5,894 nucleotides of DNA from an uncultured Collinsella sp. (GTDB lineage: Bacteria > Actinomycetota > Coriobacteriia > Coriobacteriales > Coriobacteriaceae): NCBI GenBank assembly GCA_902479205.1, contig CABSNX010000124.1, positions 1 to 5,894 on the forward strand. Reading direction: 5' to 3'. Of the stretch, positions 1 to 5,841 are shown piece after piece. A program made the translations under genes and the position numbers. The first letter of the stretch is position 1; every line of letters starts with the position of its first letter. The notes under the pieces are model-generated. The model ran no database searches and was not told the DNA's origin. It saw only the letters and a program-made list of their open reading frames with translations.

Positions 1-761
<761 letters not shown>

Positions 762-798
762 AAACTGGAACTCCTTGGTTGCGGTTCATACGCAAACC

Positions 799-827
799 AT
801 TATACGGGCAACCCACAAAGAGCACCG
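799..827 (-). promoter_or_regulatory. Probable tgt promoter
   Basis: On the minus strand a perfect TATAAT lies at 804-799, about 38 bases upstream of the tgt ATG. It would give a leader of roughly 30 bases containing the AAGGAG ribosome-binding site. No good -35 box is present; the best-placed hexamer, 827-822, reads CGGTGC. The call rests on the -10 box and its position, so it is moderate. Confidence 0.5.
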
Positions 828-869
828 ACTCGACAGAAACTAGTGCATTAGGATCAGGTTCCCGAGCCG

Positions 870-997
870 GTCGTTGGGGACACTCTTCAGCGCCATCTTG
901 CAAAGGAGCGTCCCAATCTGCCGGCACTTAGGGACTGTCCCCAAGTGCCGGCAAGAGTGTCCCTTATGACTAGTCATTTAAGAACGTCCCCAACGAC
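870..997. repeat. Nested inverted-repeat cluster with overlapping alternative stems
   Basis: Three sets of perfect arms are seen. The outer arms 870-881 (GTCGTTGGGGAC) and 986-997 are perfect 12-base complements. The middle arms 877-887 (GGGACACTCTT) and 953-963 are perfect 11-base complements. The inner arms 919-929 and 943-953 are described separately. The outer and middle pairings share bases 877-881, so they cannot form together completely. No open reading frame with coding character lies here. It is read as a composite of intergenic palindromic repeats; whether it folds in RNA, acts in DNA, or is simply repeat debris is unknown. Confidence 0.75.
919..953. repeat. Long hairpin TGCCGGCACTT / AAGTGCCGGCA
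   Basis: Perfect 11-base arms at 919-929 and 943-953 enclose a 13-base centre. That centre can extend the stem through GGGA (931-934) and TCCC (938-941) after one A-C mismatch, leaving a 3-base loop, so the total stem is about 15 pairs. No T-tract follows on either strand, so it is not a standard intrinsic terminator, although it could slow polymerase downstream of the minus-strand dehydrogenase gene. It resembles a REP-type intergenic palindrome. Confidence 0.75.
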
Positions 998-1114
998 TAC
1001 GAGATCATCTCCAACAGCCAAGGCAACGCCGATGCTCTGGCGACGTCAGCGAGCGGTCGCCCTGGTGACCGCGCAGCGTCGAGCCGTTACGCGGTTTGGA
1101 AAAACCGCGTAACC
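971..1114. repeat. Intergenic repeat element, short copy
   Basis: This 144-base segment is a shortened version of the element at 3972-4301. The left end (971-999) matches 3972-4000 with one difference in 29. A middle block (1025-1060) matches 4040-4076 with a few changes and one indel. The right end (1073-1114) matches 4260-4301 with one difference in 42, including the terminal hairpin. Material corresponding to about 4077-4259 is missing. The right end stops two bases before the stop codon of the minus-strand dehydrogenase gene. No transposase is nearby, so it is non-autonomous or not mobile. The repeat relationship is seen directly; a MITE/REP-like nature is inference. Confidence 0.85.
1086..1113 (-). 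terminator. Strong hairpin directly after the dehydrogenase stop codon; possible terminator
   Basis: Perfect 12-base arms GTTACGCGGTTT (1086-1097) and 1102-1113 enclose a 4-base loop. On the minus strand the stem begins two bases after the TAG at 1118-1116. No T-run follows on that strand, so termination would be non-canonical; protection of the mRNA 3' end is an alternative. It is also the right-end hairpin of the repeat element and recurs at 4273-4300. Confidence 0.5.
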
Positions 1115-1115
1115 C

Positions 1116-1916
1116 CTAAGGACGCTGGCCCATGCCACCCTCGAGGGTGACGGTCTCGCCGTTCATGTACTTAAAGTCGGGACCGCAGAGCTGAACGACC
1201 ACGCGGCCGATTTCCTTCTCGACGTCGCCGTAGTGACCAGCCGGCGGCATGTGGACGTTGGCCTTGAACGCCTCGGGGTAGGCATCCTGGAAGTTCTCGA
1301 GCGCAGCGGTCCAAGCAAGCGGGCACACGATGTTGACGTTGATGCCGTCCTTGCCCCACTCGTTGGCGGCAACGCGGGTCAGGCCGCGGATGCCCTCCTT
1401 GGCGGCAGCATAGCTGCACTGGCCATAGTTGCCAAACAGGCCGGCGCCCGAGGCAAAGTTGACCACGGAGCCCTTGGTCTCCTTCAGGTGCGGATAGGCC
1501 TTCTGCATGTACAGATAGGTAGCATACAGACCGGAGTAAATGGCCAGGTTAAACTGGTCCATGGTGTGATCGGCGATGGTCACGCCCGAGGCGCTGGCCT
1601 GAGCATTGTTGACGACGGCGTCGATGCGGCCGAACTCCTCAATGGCCTTGTCGATGACGTTCTGGACGACGGCCTCGTTGTCCTGACCAGCTGAGACATC
1701 GGCCTGAACAGGCAGAACCTTGACGCCGTACTCGGCCTCGAGGGACTCCTTGGCAGCCTCGAGCTTGGCAACGTTGCGGCCGGTAATAACGAGGTTTGCG
1801 CCCTCCTTGGCAAAAGCGATATCGATGCCGTAACCGATGGAGCCAGCGGAACCGTCCTTGAGCGTGGCCTTGCCGCCGCCGGTGACGATCACGGTCTTAC
1901 CAGTGAAAAGTCCCAT
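1116..1916 (-). CDS. SDR-family oxidoreductase, probable 12alpha-hydroxysteroid (bile acid) dehydrogenase-like
   Basis: A complete 266-residue classical SDR: a cytosolic NAD(P)-dependent alcohol/ketone oxidoreductase with a Rossmann fold. Visible are TGGG (12-15) and SIGYG (26-30) of the nucleotide loop, TGRN (45-48) after the second strand with an Arg that suggests NADP(H), AD (72-73), NNAQ (103-106, usually NNAG), catalytic S156, Y169 and K173, and a C-terminal LEGGMGQRP. From memory, blocks such as NNAQASASG, IYSGLYAT, FASGAGLFGN, GQCSYAAAKEGIRGL and the C-terminus closely match clostridial 12alpha-HSDHs, which oxidise the 12-hydroxyl of cholate/deoxycholate. An extra stretch, about residues 18-25, widens the glycine loop relative to the clostridial enzyme as I recall it. 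The tetrad Asn position appears to be Y127. The ATG has AAAGGA 6 bases upstream (1928-1923). It is divergent from the coiled-coil gene and has no operon partner. SDR is certain; the substrate is inferred. Confidence 0.93.
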   Translation of the reverse strand: MGLFTGKTVIVTGGGKATLKDGSAGSIGYGIDIAFAKEGANLVITGRNVAKLEAAKESLEAEYGVKVLPVQADVSAGQDNEAVVQNVIDKAIEEFGRIDAVVNNAQASASGVTIADHTMDQFNLAIYSGLYATYLYMQKAYPHLKETKGSVVNFASGAGLFGNYGQCSYAAAKEGIRGLTRVAANEWGKDGINVNIVCPLAWTAALENFQDAYPEAFKANVHMPPAGHYGDVEKEIGRVVVQLCGPDFKYMNGETVTLEGGMGQRP

Positions 1917-2210
1917 ACAAAGTCCTTTCGAATCGCGACGGGCACGCCCGCCGACTGCGCGTATCCAACTTCACGCGCCAAAAGCTGAAATGCAACTTTA
2001 GCGTGTTCAAGTGAAAAATAAAGACCGCAGCAGGCGAACGGCGCAACGTCATTCGGCGAAGGGATTGTCAAGTACAAACTGGATAAAGCGGCCGAGTTGT
2101 TGTTATCAGATCGAGCCATCGAACACGTTTTGAAACTTTGCTGCGGCGCGCGGGGTGTCGGCGCGAGACTTTATCATAGGGTGACAAACAACGATGAGGA
2201 GCACATGCCT
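1917..2210. other. Divergent intergenic region between dehydrogenase and coiled-coil genes
   Basis: No gene is supported here. It holds the ribosome-binding site of the dehydrogenase (1923-1928, minus) and GAGGAG (2196-2201, plus) of the coiled-coil gene. Candidate promoter pieces are weak: a minus-strand TTGACA at 2071-2066 without a fitting -10, and a plus-strand TATCAT at 2172-2177, about 33 bases before the coiled-coil start, without a fitting -35. A short palindrome CGGGCACGCCCG sits at 1939-1950 in the dehydrogenase leader. The region is more AT-rich around 1980-2100 than the flanking genes. Confidence 0.5.
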
Positions 2211-3974
2211 ATGACAGACGAGCTGGACCCCCAGACTCAACAGCATATTGATGATCCCGCAGACGTCACCGCAGATACTGACGCTGTGACCTGCGATGGT
2301 ATCGACATCGACGACCCCATCTTGGACGAAAGCGCTACGGCGGAAACCCCCGAAACAGAAAACGCCGATGAGCAAAACGACGATGCGCTCGCTCAGGACG
2401 ACGCCCCTGTACAGGACGACGCCCCGCAAGCTGCGGGCCCCATCGAGGTGTCTTCGGAAGAAGAGCTCGATGCCGTCATGGACTCCATGATGGACGCCGT
2501 CAAAGCGATGAAAGACGCCGTGTCCGATGCCGATATTGATGCCGAGGAAGAGGAGGCTGCCGAGGCCGCCTCGACCTTTGTGCCCGGCGAGACTCCGGTT
2601 GCCGACCAGGGCAGCACCATGCCCTCGTTTCTGCAGCTCGAGCACCCCACGATTGGCGCCGATGCGGTCGATCCGCACGCAGCAGGCTTTTCTGTGGTCG
2701 AGGGCGGTACCGGCAATATCGCCGCGCCGCAGGCTGCCGATGCGGACGCTGCCGACACCGCTCGCCCGACCGCCCCGCACTACCCCGCCGCGAGCCACGA
2801 TCTGGGGACCGCTGTCTCGAACACTGCGAACGCCGTGGGCACCTTTATCGCCCAGGGTGCCTCGGCCATGCGCGAGATGAACGCCGCGAAAAAGGCACTT
2901 GCCGATGCCCGCGCCCACCTGGCCGAACTTGAGCAGCGCATTACCGATCAGACCGAGGAACTCGAGACGCGCCAGGATATCGCAGGCCGCTACGACCAGA
3001 TCGTCGCCGACCAGCGTCAGGCGATCGCCACAGCGCAAAAGACCGCTGCGGCAGCCGAGATTGACCGTGATGCCCACGCCGCCAAAGCGACAGAGCTCAA
3101 GAGTCAGTTCGAACAAATGAAGACAGAGGATGACGCGACTGAGCTCCGCCTGAAGGCCGCGCTCGACGCCGTGGAGGCCCGCGAGGCGAGCTCGCGCGAG
3201 ACCGGCAACCGCCTCGTTCGACGTCTTGAGGATTCCAAGCGTATCCGCGACAAGGTGAAGGCCGAGCGAGACGCCGGCATTGCGGCCGCACAACAAACCG
3301 TCGACGCCACGCGCGCCCAGCTCGAGACGCTGCGTCATGAGTATGCCGAGCTGCAACGCAATCCCTCGGCAAATCCCGCCAGCTATACGGTGCGCACCAG
3401 CGAGCTCTCGATGCAGATCTCCGACACGGCAGATGCCCTGCGTAAAGCCGAAGAAGATGTCCCGCGCATCACCGCCGACCTTGAGCACTCGCTTGCCGCA
3501 GCCGAGCAGGCCGTCGAGCAGGCTCAAGCCCCCATTGCCGAAGCCAAACGCGCACACCAAGCCGTGACGACTGAGGCCGATGCCGCGCGCGACGAGTTGC
3601 AGACGGCGAAAACTGCCGCCACGACGCGCCAGCGCGAACTGCGCGAGAAGATCGCCGCCGAGGACAAGGCACGCCGCGACCAAGAGCAAAGCATCGCCAA
3701 CGCCCAAGCAGATGCCGCACATGCACAGTCGATCATCGAGCAGGCGACCGAGGTACATGACCATCCAGAGATCACTGAGTCGCTTGCAGGATCCTTGGCC
3801 CGAGACAAAGCCGAACACGCCGAGACCGAGCGAGAAGTCGCCCAGCTCGAGGCCACCGAGGACGCGGTGCGCGAGCGTACCCGCGACTCACGCATCAAAT
3901 TCACCGGCGCCATCGTCTGCATCGTCGCCGCAATCCTGGTGATCATCGCAATCTGGCTGTTCGCAAGCAAGTAG
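2211..3974 (+). CDS. Acidic, Ala-rich coiled-coil protein with C-terminal membrane anchor; function unknown
   Basis: I do not recognise this 587-residue protein. Residues 1-120 are strongly acidic and low in complexity, with a repeated QDDAP (62-66, 68-72) and a helical EEELDAVMDSMMDAVKAMKDAV stretch near 83-104. Residues 121-215 are Ala/Pro/Asp-rich and probably disordered. From about 222 to 563 it is almost continuous heptad-like coiled coil rich in A, E, Q, R and K, broken by NPSANPASY (384-392). A single hydrophobic helix (about 566-584, GAIVCIVAAILVIIAIWLF) ends three residues before the C-terminus, preceded by basic RTRDSRIK. There is no signal peptide, so the inferred topology is tail-anchored with the coiled coil in the cytoplasm. 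The ATG at 2211 is preferred because GAGGAG (2196-2201) lies 9 bases upstream; the ATG at 2205 is only 3 bases from it. The stop codon lies inside the next palindrome. Envelope or septal scaffold roles are possible but unsupported. Confidence 0.85.
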   Translation: MTDELDPQTQQHIDDPADVTADTDAVTCDGIDIDDPILDESATAETPETENADEQNDDALAQDDAPVQDDAPQAAGPIEVSSEEELDAVMDSMMDAVKAMKDAVSDADIDAEEEEAAEAASTFVPGETPVADQGSTMPSFLQLEHPTIGADAVDPHAAGFSVVEGGTGNIAAPQAADADAADTARPTAPHYPAASHDLGTAVSNTANAVGTFIAQGASAMREMNAAKKALADARAHLAELEQRITDQTEELETRQDIAGRYDQIVADQRQAIATAQKTAAAAEIDRDAHAAKATELKSQFEQMKTEDDATELRLKAALDAVEAREASSRETGNRLVRRLEDSKRIRDKVKAERDAGIAAAQQTVDATRAQLETLRHEYAELQRNPSANPASYTVRTSELSMQISDTADALRKAEEDVPRITADLEHSLAAAEQAVEQAQAPIAEAKRAHQAVTTEADAARDELQTAKTAATTRQRELREKIAAEDKARRDQEQSIANAQADAAHAQSIIEQATEVHDHPEITESLAGSLARDKAEHAETEREVAQLEATEDAVRERTRDSRIKFTGAIVCIVAAILVIIAIWLFASK

Positions 3975-4000
3975 TCGTTTAAGAACGTCCCCAACGACTA
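3972..4000 (+). terminator. Palindrome overlapping the coiled-coil gene's stop codon; possible terminator
   Basis: Perfect 8-base arms TAGTCGTT (3972-3979) and AACGACTA (3993-4000) flank a 13-base loop. The first three bases of the left arm are the TAG stop codon. No U-tract follows, so it is at best a weak intrinsic terminator; it is also the conserved left end of the repeat element. The copy at 971-999 has one base changed (G to A), which breaks one pair of the stem. Confidence 0.4.
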
Positions 4001-4021
4001 TAAGAACGTCCCCAACGACTA
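3981..4021 (+). repeat. Tandem 20-base repeat AAGAACGTCCCCAACGACTA
   Basis: Two identical 20-base units lie at 3981-4000 and 4002-4021, separated by one T. A third identical copy is at 980-999. The inverted form of its core (GTCGTTGGGGAC) occurs at 870-881. These are exact matches read directly. Confidence 0.9.
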
Positions 4022-4102
4022 CTTTTCGCCAGCAACGCAAACGCCGATGTTATGGCAGAGTCAGCGAGCGGGTCGCATTTGAGACAAGGTGACGTGAAAC
4101 GA

Positions 4103-4131
4103 AAGGGCGCTGACCTTCTGGTCGCGCCCTT
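4103..4131. repeat. Hairpin within the long repeat element
   Basis: Arms 4103-4115 (AAGGGCGCTGACC) and 4120-4131 (GGTCGCGCCCTT) form 12 pairs with one bulged T at 4111 and a TTCT loop. No T-tract follows. Confidence 0.7.
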
Positions 4132-4180
4132 GAAGTTGAACGTCAGATTGTCCAAATGCGGCCCGCGCAGCGTCGCCCGG

Positions 4181-4204
4181 TCCGCCGTTCGGCAGAACGG
4201 CGGA
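4181..4204. repeat. Hairpin within the long repeat element
   Basis: Perfect 10-base arms TCCGCCGTTC (4181-4190) and GAACGGCGGA (4195-4204) close a GGCA tetraloop. It is preceded by GCAGCGTCG, like the terminal hairpin at 4273-4300, suggesting a duplicated module. Confidence 0.75.
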
Positions 4205-4272
4205 ATCTTCCTGGTCATGCCGCCGAAGTTGAAAGGCAGATTGCCGCTCTGGCGGGTTTGCAGCGTCGAGCC

Positions 4273-4300
4273 GTTACGCGGTTTGGTAAAACCGCGTAAC
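4273..4300. repeat. Terminal hairpin of the long repeat element
   Basis: Perfect 12-base arms (4273-4284 and 4289-4300) with loop GGTA. The stem is identical to that at 1086-1113; only one loop base differs. It lies 15 bases upstream of the -35 box of the MarR operon, so it could insulate that promoter from upstream transcription. Confidence 0.8.
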
Positions 4301-4315
4301 CACTAGTTTGGTACC

Positions 4316-4344
4316 TTGACATTTATTTCTCACGCTCCTAAATT
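4316..4344 (+). promoter_or_regulatory. Promoter of the MarR-ABC operon
   Basis: A consensus TTGACA (4316-4321) is separated by exactly 17 bases from TAAATT (4339-4344, 4 of 6 matches to TATAAT). Transcription would begin near 4350-4352, giving a leader of about 50 bases. The local sequence is clearly AT-richer than its surroundings. The palindromic operator candidate overlaps the -10 box and start point. Confidence 0.75.
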
Positions 4345-4378
4345 AGTTAGGCACAAAACAATTCCACTACCTAACTAA
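4343..4378. promoter_or_regulatory. Inverted-repeat operator candidate for the MarR regulator
   Basis: Perfect 9-base half sites TTAGTTAGG (4343-4351) and CCTAACTAA (4370-4378) are separated by 18 bases. The left half overlaps the -10 box and the predicted start; the right half lies just upstream of the ribosome-binding site. The position before a MarR gene points to autorepression. The 27-base centre-to-centre spacing is larger than a single MarR dimer site usually has, so each half may be part of its own site or two dimers may bind. Confidence 0.65.
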
Positions 4379-4399
4379 AGAAAGGAGCGAAGCTTAGAT

Positions 4400-4903
4400 A
4401 TGTGTGTTGAACCACTCGCCTATCCGCATGAACCCGGCGGCGACCCCTCACGGCCGGCAGACGAGCCCGAAACCCAGTCCAAGGAGGACCGTCTCGCCAA
4501 GAGAATCCTCCATGGGCTGGGGTTTTGCGGCCATTACATGCATTTTCATGGCGGAGGCGTGTCCGGCAAGGCGCCCATCATCTGCCTACTGGCCAAGCAG
4601 CCCGGCGGCGAGATGTCGCAGCAGGAACTCGGCATGCACTTTGACCTCAAGCCGGGGTCGCTTTCCGAGATCCTGTCCAAGCTCGAGGTCAACGGCCTCA
4701 TCGAGCGCAGCCGTAACCCCAAGGATCGACGACAACTCACCATTCGCTTGACCGAAACCGGCCGGGAAAACGCCCGCATCGACCAGGCGGCCCGTATCCG
4801 CTTTAGAGAGCGCGCCTTTAGCGCGCTCACCCATGACGAGCGCGAGGACCTCGCCGAAATGCTCGATAAAATCCGCGTAACCTGGGAGGAACTGGATGAT
4901 TAA
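4400..4903 (+). CDS. MarR-family winged-helix transcriptional regulator
   Basis: A 167-residue MarR-type regulator, expected to act as a cytoplasmic dimer that represses until it meets a ligand or stress signal. The winged helix spans about 58-121: MSQQELGMHFDLKPGSLSEILSKL (72-95) covers the helix-turn-helix and recognition helix, and NPKDRRQLTIRLTETG (106-121) is the wing with the family's DRR motif. Residues 122-167 form the C-terminal dimerisation helix. The N-terminus carries a ~30-residue polar extension, then a His/Gly-rich stretch with H38, C43, H45, H48 and H50 that could sense metal or redox (inference). AAAGGAG (4381-4387) lies 12 bases before the ATG, a rather long gap, but no other start fits. 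The gene overlaps the downstream ABC gene by 8 bases, so it probably controls that exporter and itself through 4343-4378. Confidence 0.93.
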   Translation: MCVEPLAYPHEPGGDPSRPADEPETQSKEDRLAKRILHGLGFCGHYMHFHGGGVSGKAPIICLLAKQPGGEMSQQELGMHFDLKPGSLSEILSKLEVNGLIERSRNPKDRRQLTIRLTETGRENARIDQAARIRFRERAFSALTHDEREDLAEMLDKIRVTWEELDD

Positions 4904-5841
4904 AACCCTCATGGGCAGCATCCGCGACTATATGAAAGTCACTGTTGCCACGCCATTGCTCGTGCTTGGCGAGGTGCTCTGCGAGATGCTGATTCCATTT
5001 ATCACCGCCAACCTGATCGACGCCATCAAAGACGGCGCCACCGTAGCCGAGATGCTTCCCACCGCGGGCTTTTTGGTGCTCATCGCGCTGACATCGCTGG
5101 CTTTTGGCGCCGCTGCCGGCGTCACCTGCAGCCACGCGAGTTGCGGCTTCGCCAAGAACCTGCGTAACGACCTGTTCTACAAGATCCAGACGTTCAGCTT
5201 TGCCAACATCGATGAGTTCTCGAGTTCCTCGCTCGTCACGCGTCTGACCACCGACATCAACAACGTGCAGCAGGCCTTTATGATGATCATCCGCATCGCC
5301 GTGCGCGCGCCGTTGGTATTGATCTTCGCCTTTACCATGGCATTCATCATGGGCGGCAGCGTCGCCATGGTCTACCTGGTCATCATTCCGCTGCTGGGCT
5401 TTGGACTGTTCTTTATCATCTTTAAGGTGCGCCCCATCTTCTCGCGCGTGTTCCACAAGTACGACGCCCTTAACGAGTCCGTCGAGGAAAACGTCACCGG
5501 CATGCGCGTGGTCAAGAGCTATGTGCGCGAAGACTTTGAGAAGGAGAAGTTCGCGACCGCCGCACGCGACGTCCAGATGGACTTCACCCGCGCCGAGAAG
5601 CTGCTGGCCTTTAACAACCCCATGATGAACATCTGCGTCAACGGCGCGTTTGTCGTCATCATCTACCTGGGCTCCAAGCTCATTATCACGAGCCAGGGTA
5701 CGCTGTTCGACGTGGGCCAGCTCTCCTCGATCTTTACCTATGGCTTCCAGATCCTTATGAGCCTGATGCAGCTGTCGATGATCTTTGTCATGGTGACCAT
5801 GGCCGACGAATCGGCGCACCGCATTACCGAGGTGCTAGCCG
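4896..5841 (+). CDS. ABC exporter half-transporter, membrane domain (3' end missing)
   Basis: N-terminal ~316 residues of an ABC-type exporter of the fused membrane/ATPase kind (MdlB/YheI/BmrC-like; usual length ~570-600). Six membrane helices are visible at about 17-40, 56-78, 131-152, 153-178, 243-265 and 275-301. Coupling-region signatures are LRNDLFYKIQTFSF.NIDEFSSSSLVTRLTTDI (89-121) and YDALNESVEENVTGMRVVKSYVRED (189-213). The nucleotide-binding domain with Walker A, signature and Walker B is not in the window. The ATG at 4896 overlaps the MarR stop (4901-4903) and has GGGAGG (4884-4889) 6 bases upstream, indicating translational coupling. Such genes often come in pairs forming a heterodimer; a second half could lie downstream. 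The frame stays open to 5894, but residues from about 316-320 on (RPISISYAVFCLKK) are encoded by adapter and are not real. The substrate is unknown; drug or peptide efflux is likely. Confidence 0.93.

Larger units (their letters stand above)
3972..4301. repeat. Intergenic repeat element, long copy
   Basis: This 330-base, gene-less segment is the full-length partner of the element at 971-1114: both ends and a middle block match, while 4077-4259 is present only here. It holds at least four stem-loops (3972-4000, 4103-4131, 4181-4204, 4273-4300) and an internal imperfect direct repeat (4115-4150 and 4208-4243, 27 of 36 identical, 93-base period). The phrase GCAGCGTCG precedes two of the hairpins. 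A minus-strand frame stays open across most of it, but the short copy breaks that frame with an indel and a stop, so it is not treated as a gene. No transposase or clear target duplication is seen. Confidence 0.85.

Noticed and set aside
870..1114. CRISPR array
   Set aside because: The repeats here are palindromes of differing sequence without regular unique spacers, and no cas genes are present.
2043..2071. Minus-strand TTGACA at 2071-2066 as the dehydrogenase promoter
   Set aside because: No acceptable -10 hexamer lies 16-18 bases downstream; a consensus -35 alone is not enough.
2106..3818. A 570-codon minus-strand open frame opposite the coiled-coil gene
   Set aside because: Its Gly/Leu/Arg/Cys-rich composition is what antisense reading of an Ala/Glu-rich high-GC gene yields. 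The plus strand has a proper ribosome-binding site, coiled-coil heptads and a membrane anchor; the minus frame has no recognisable domain.
3979..4218. Small minus-strand ORF ending in a repeated SRWGRS peptide
   Set aside because: It lies wholly within the repeat element. The short copy of the element disrupts its frame, and the differences between its internal repeats are mainly non-synonymous.
4827..5819. A 330-codon minus-strand open frame opposite the ABC transporter
   Set aside because: His/Asp/Gly-rich antisense shadow; the plus strand shows six membrane helices and conserved exporter motifs.
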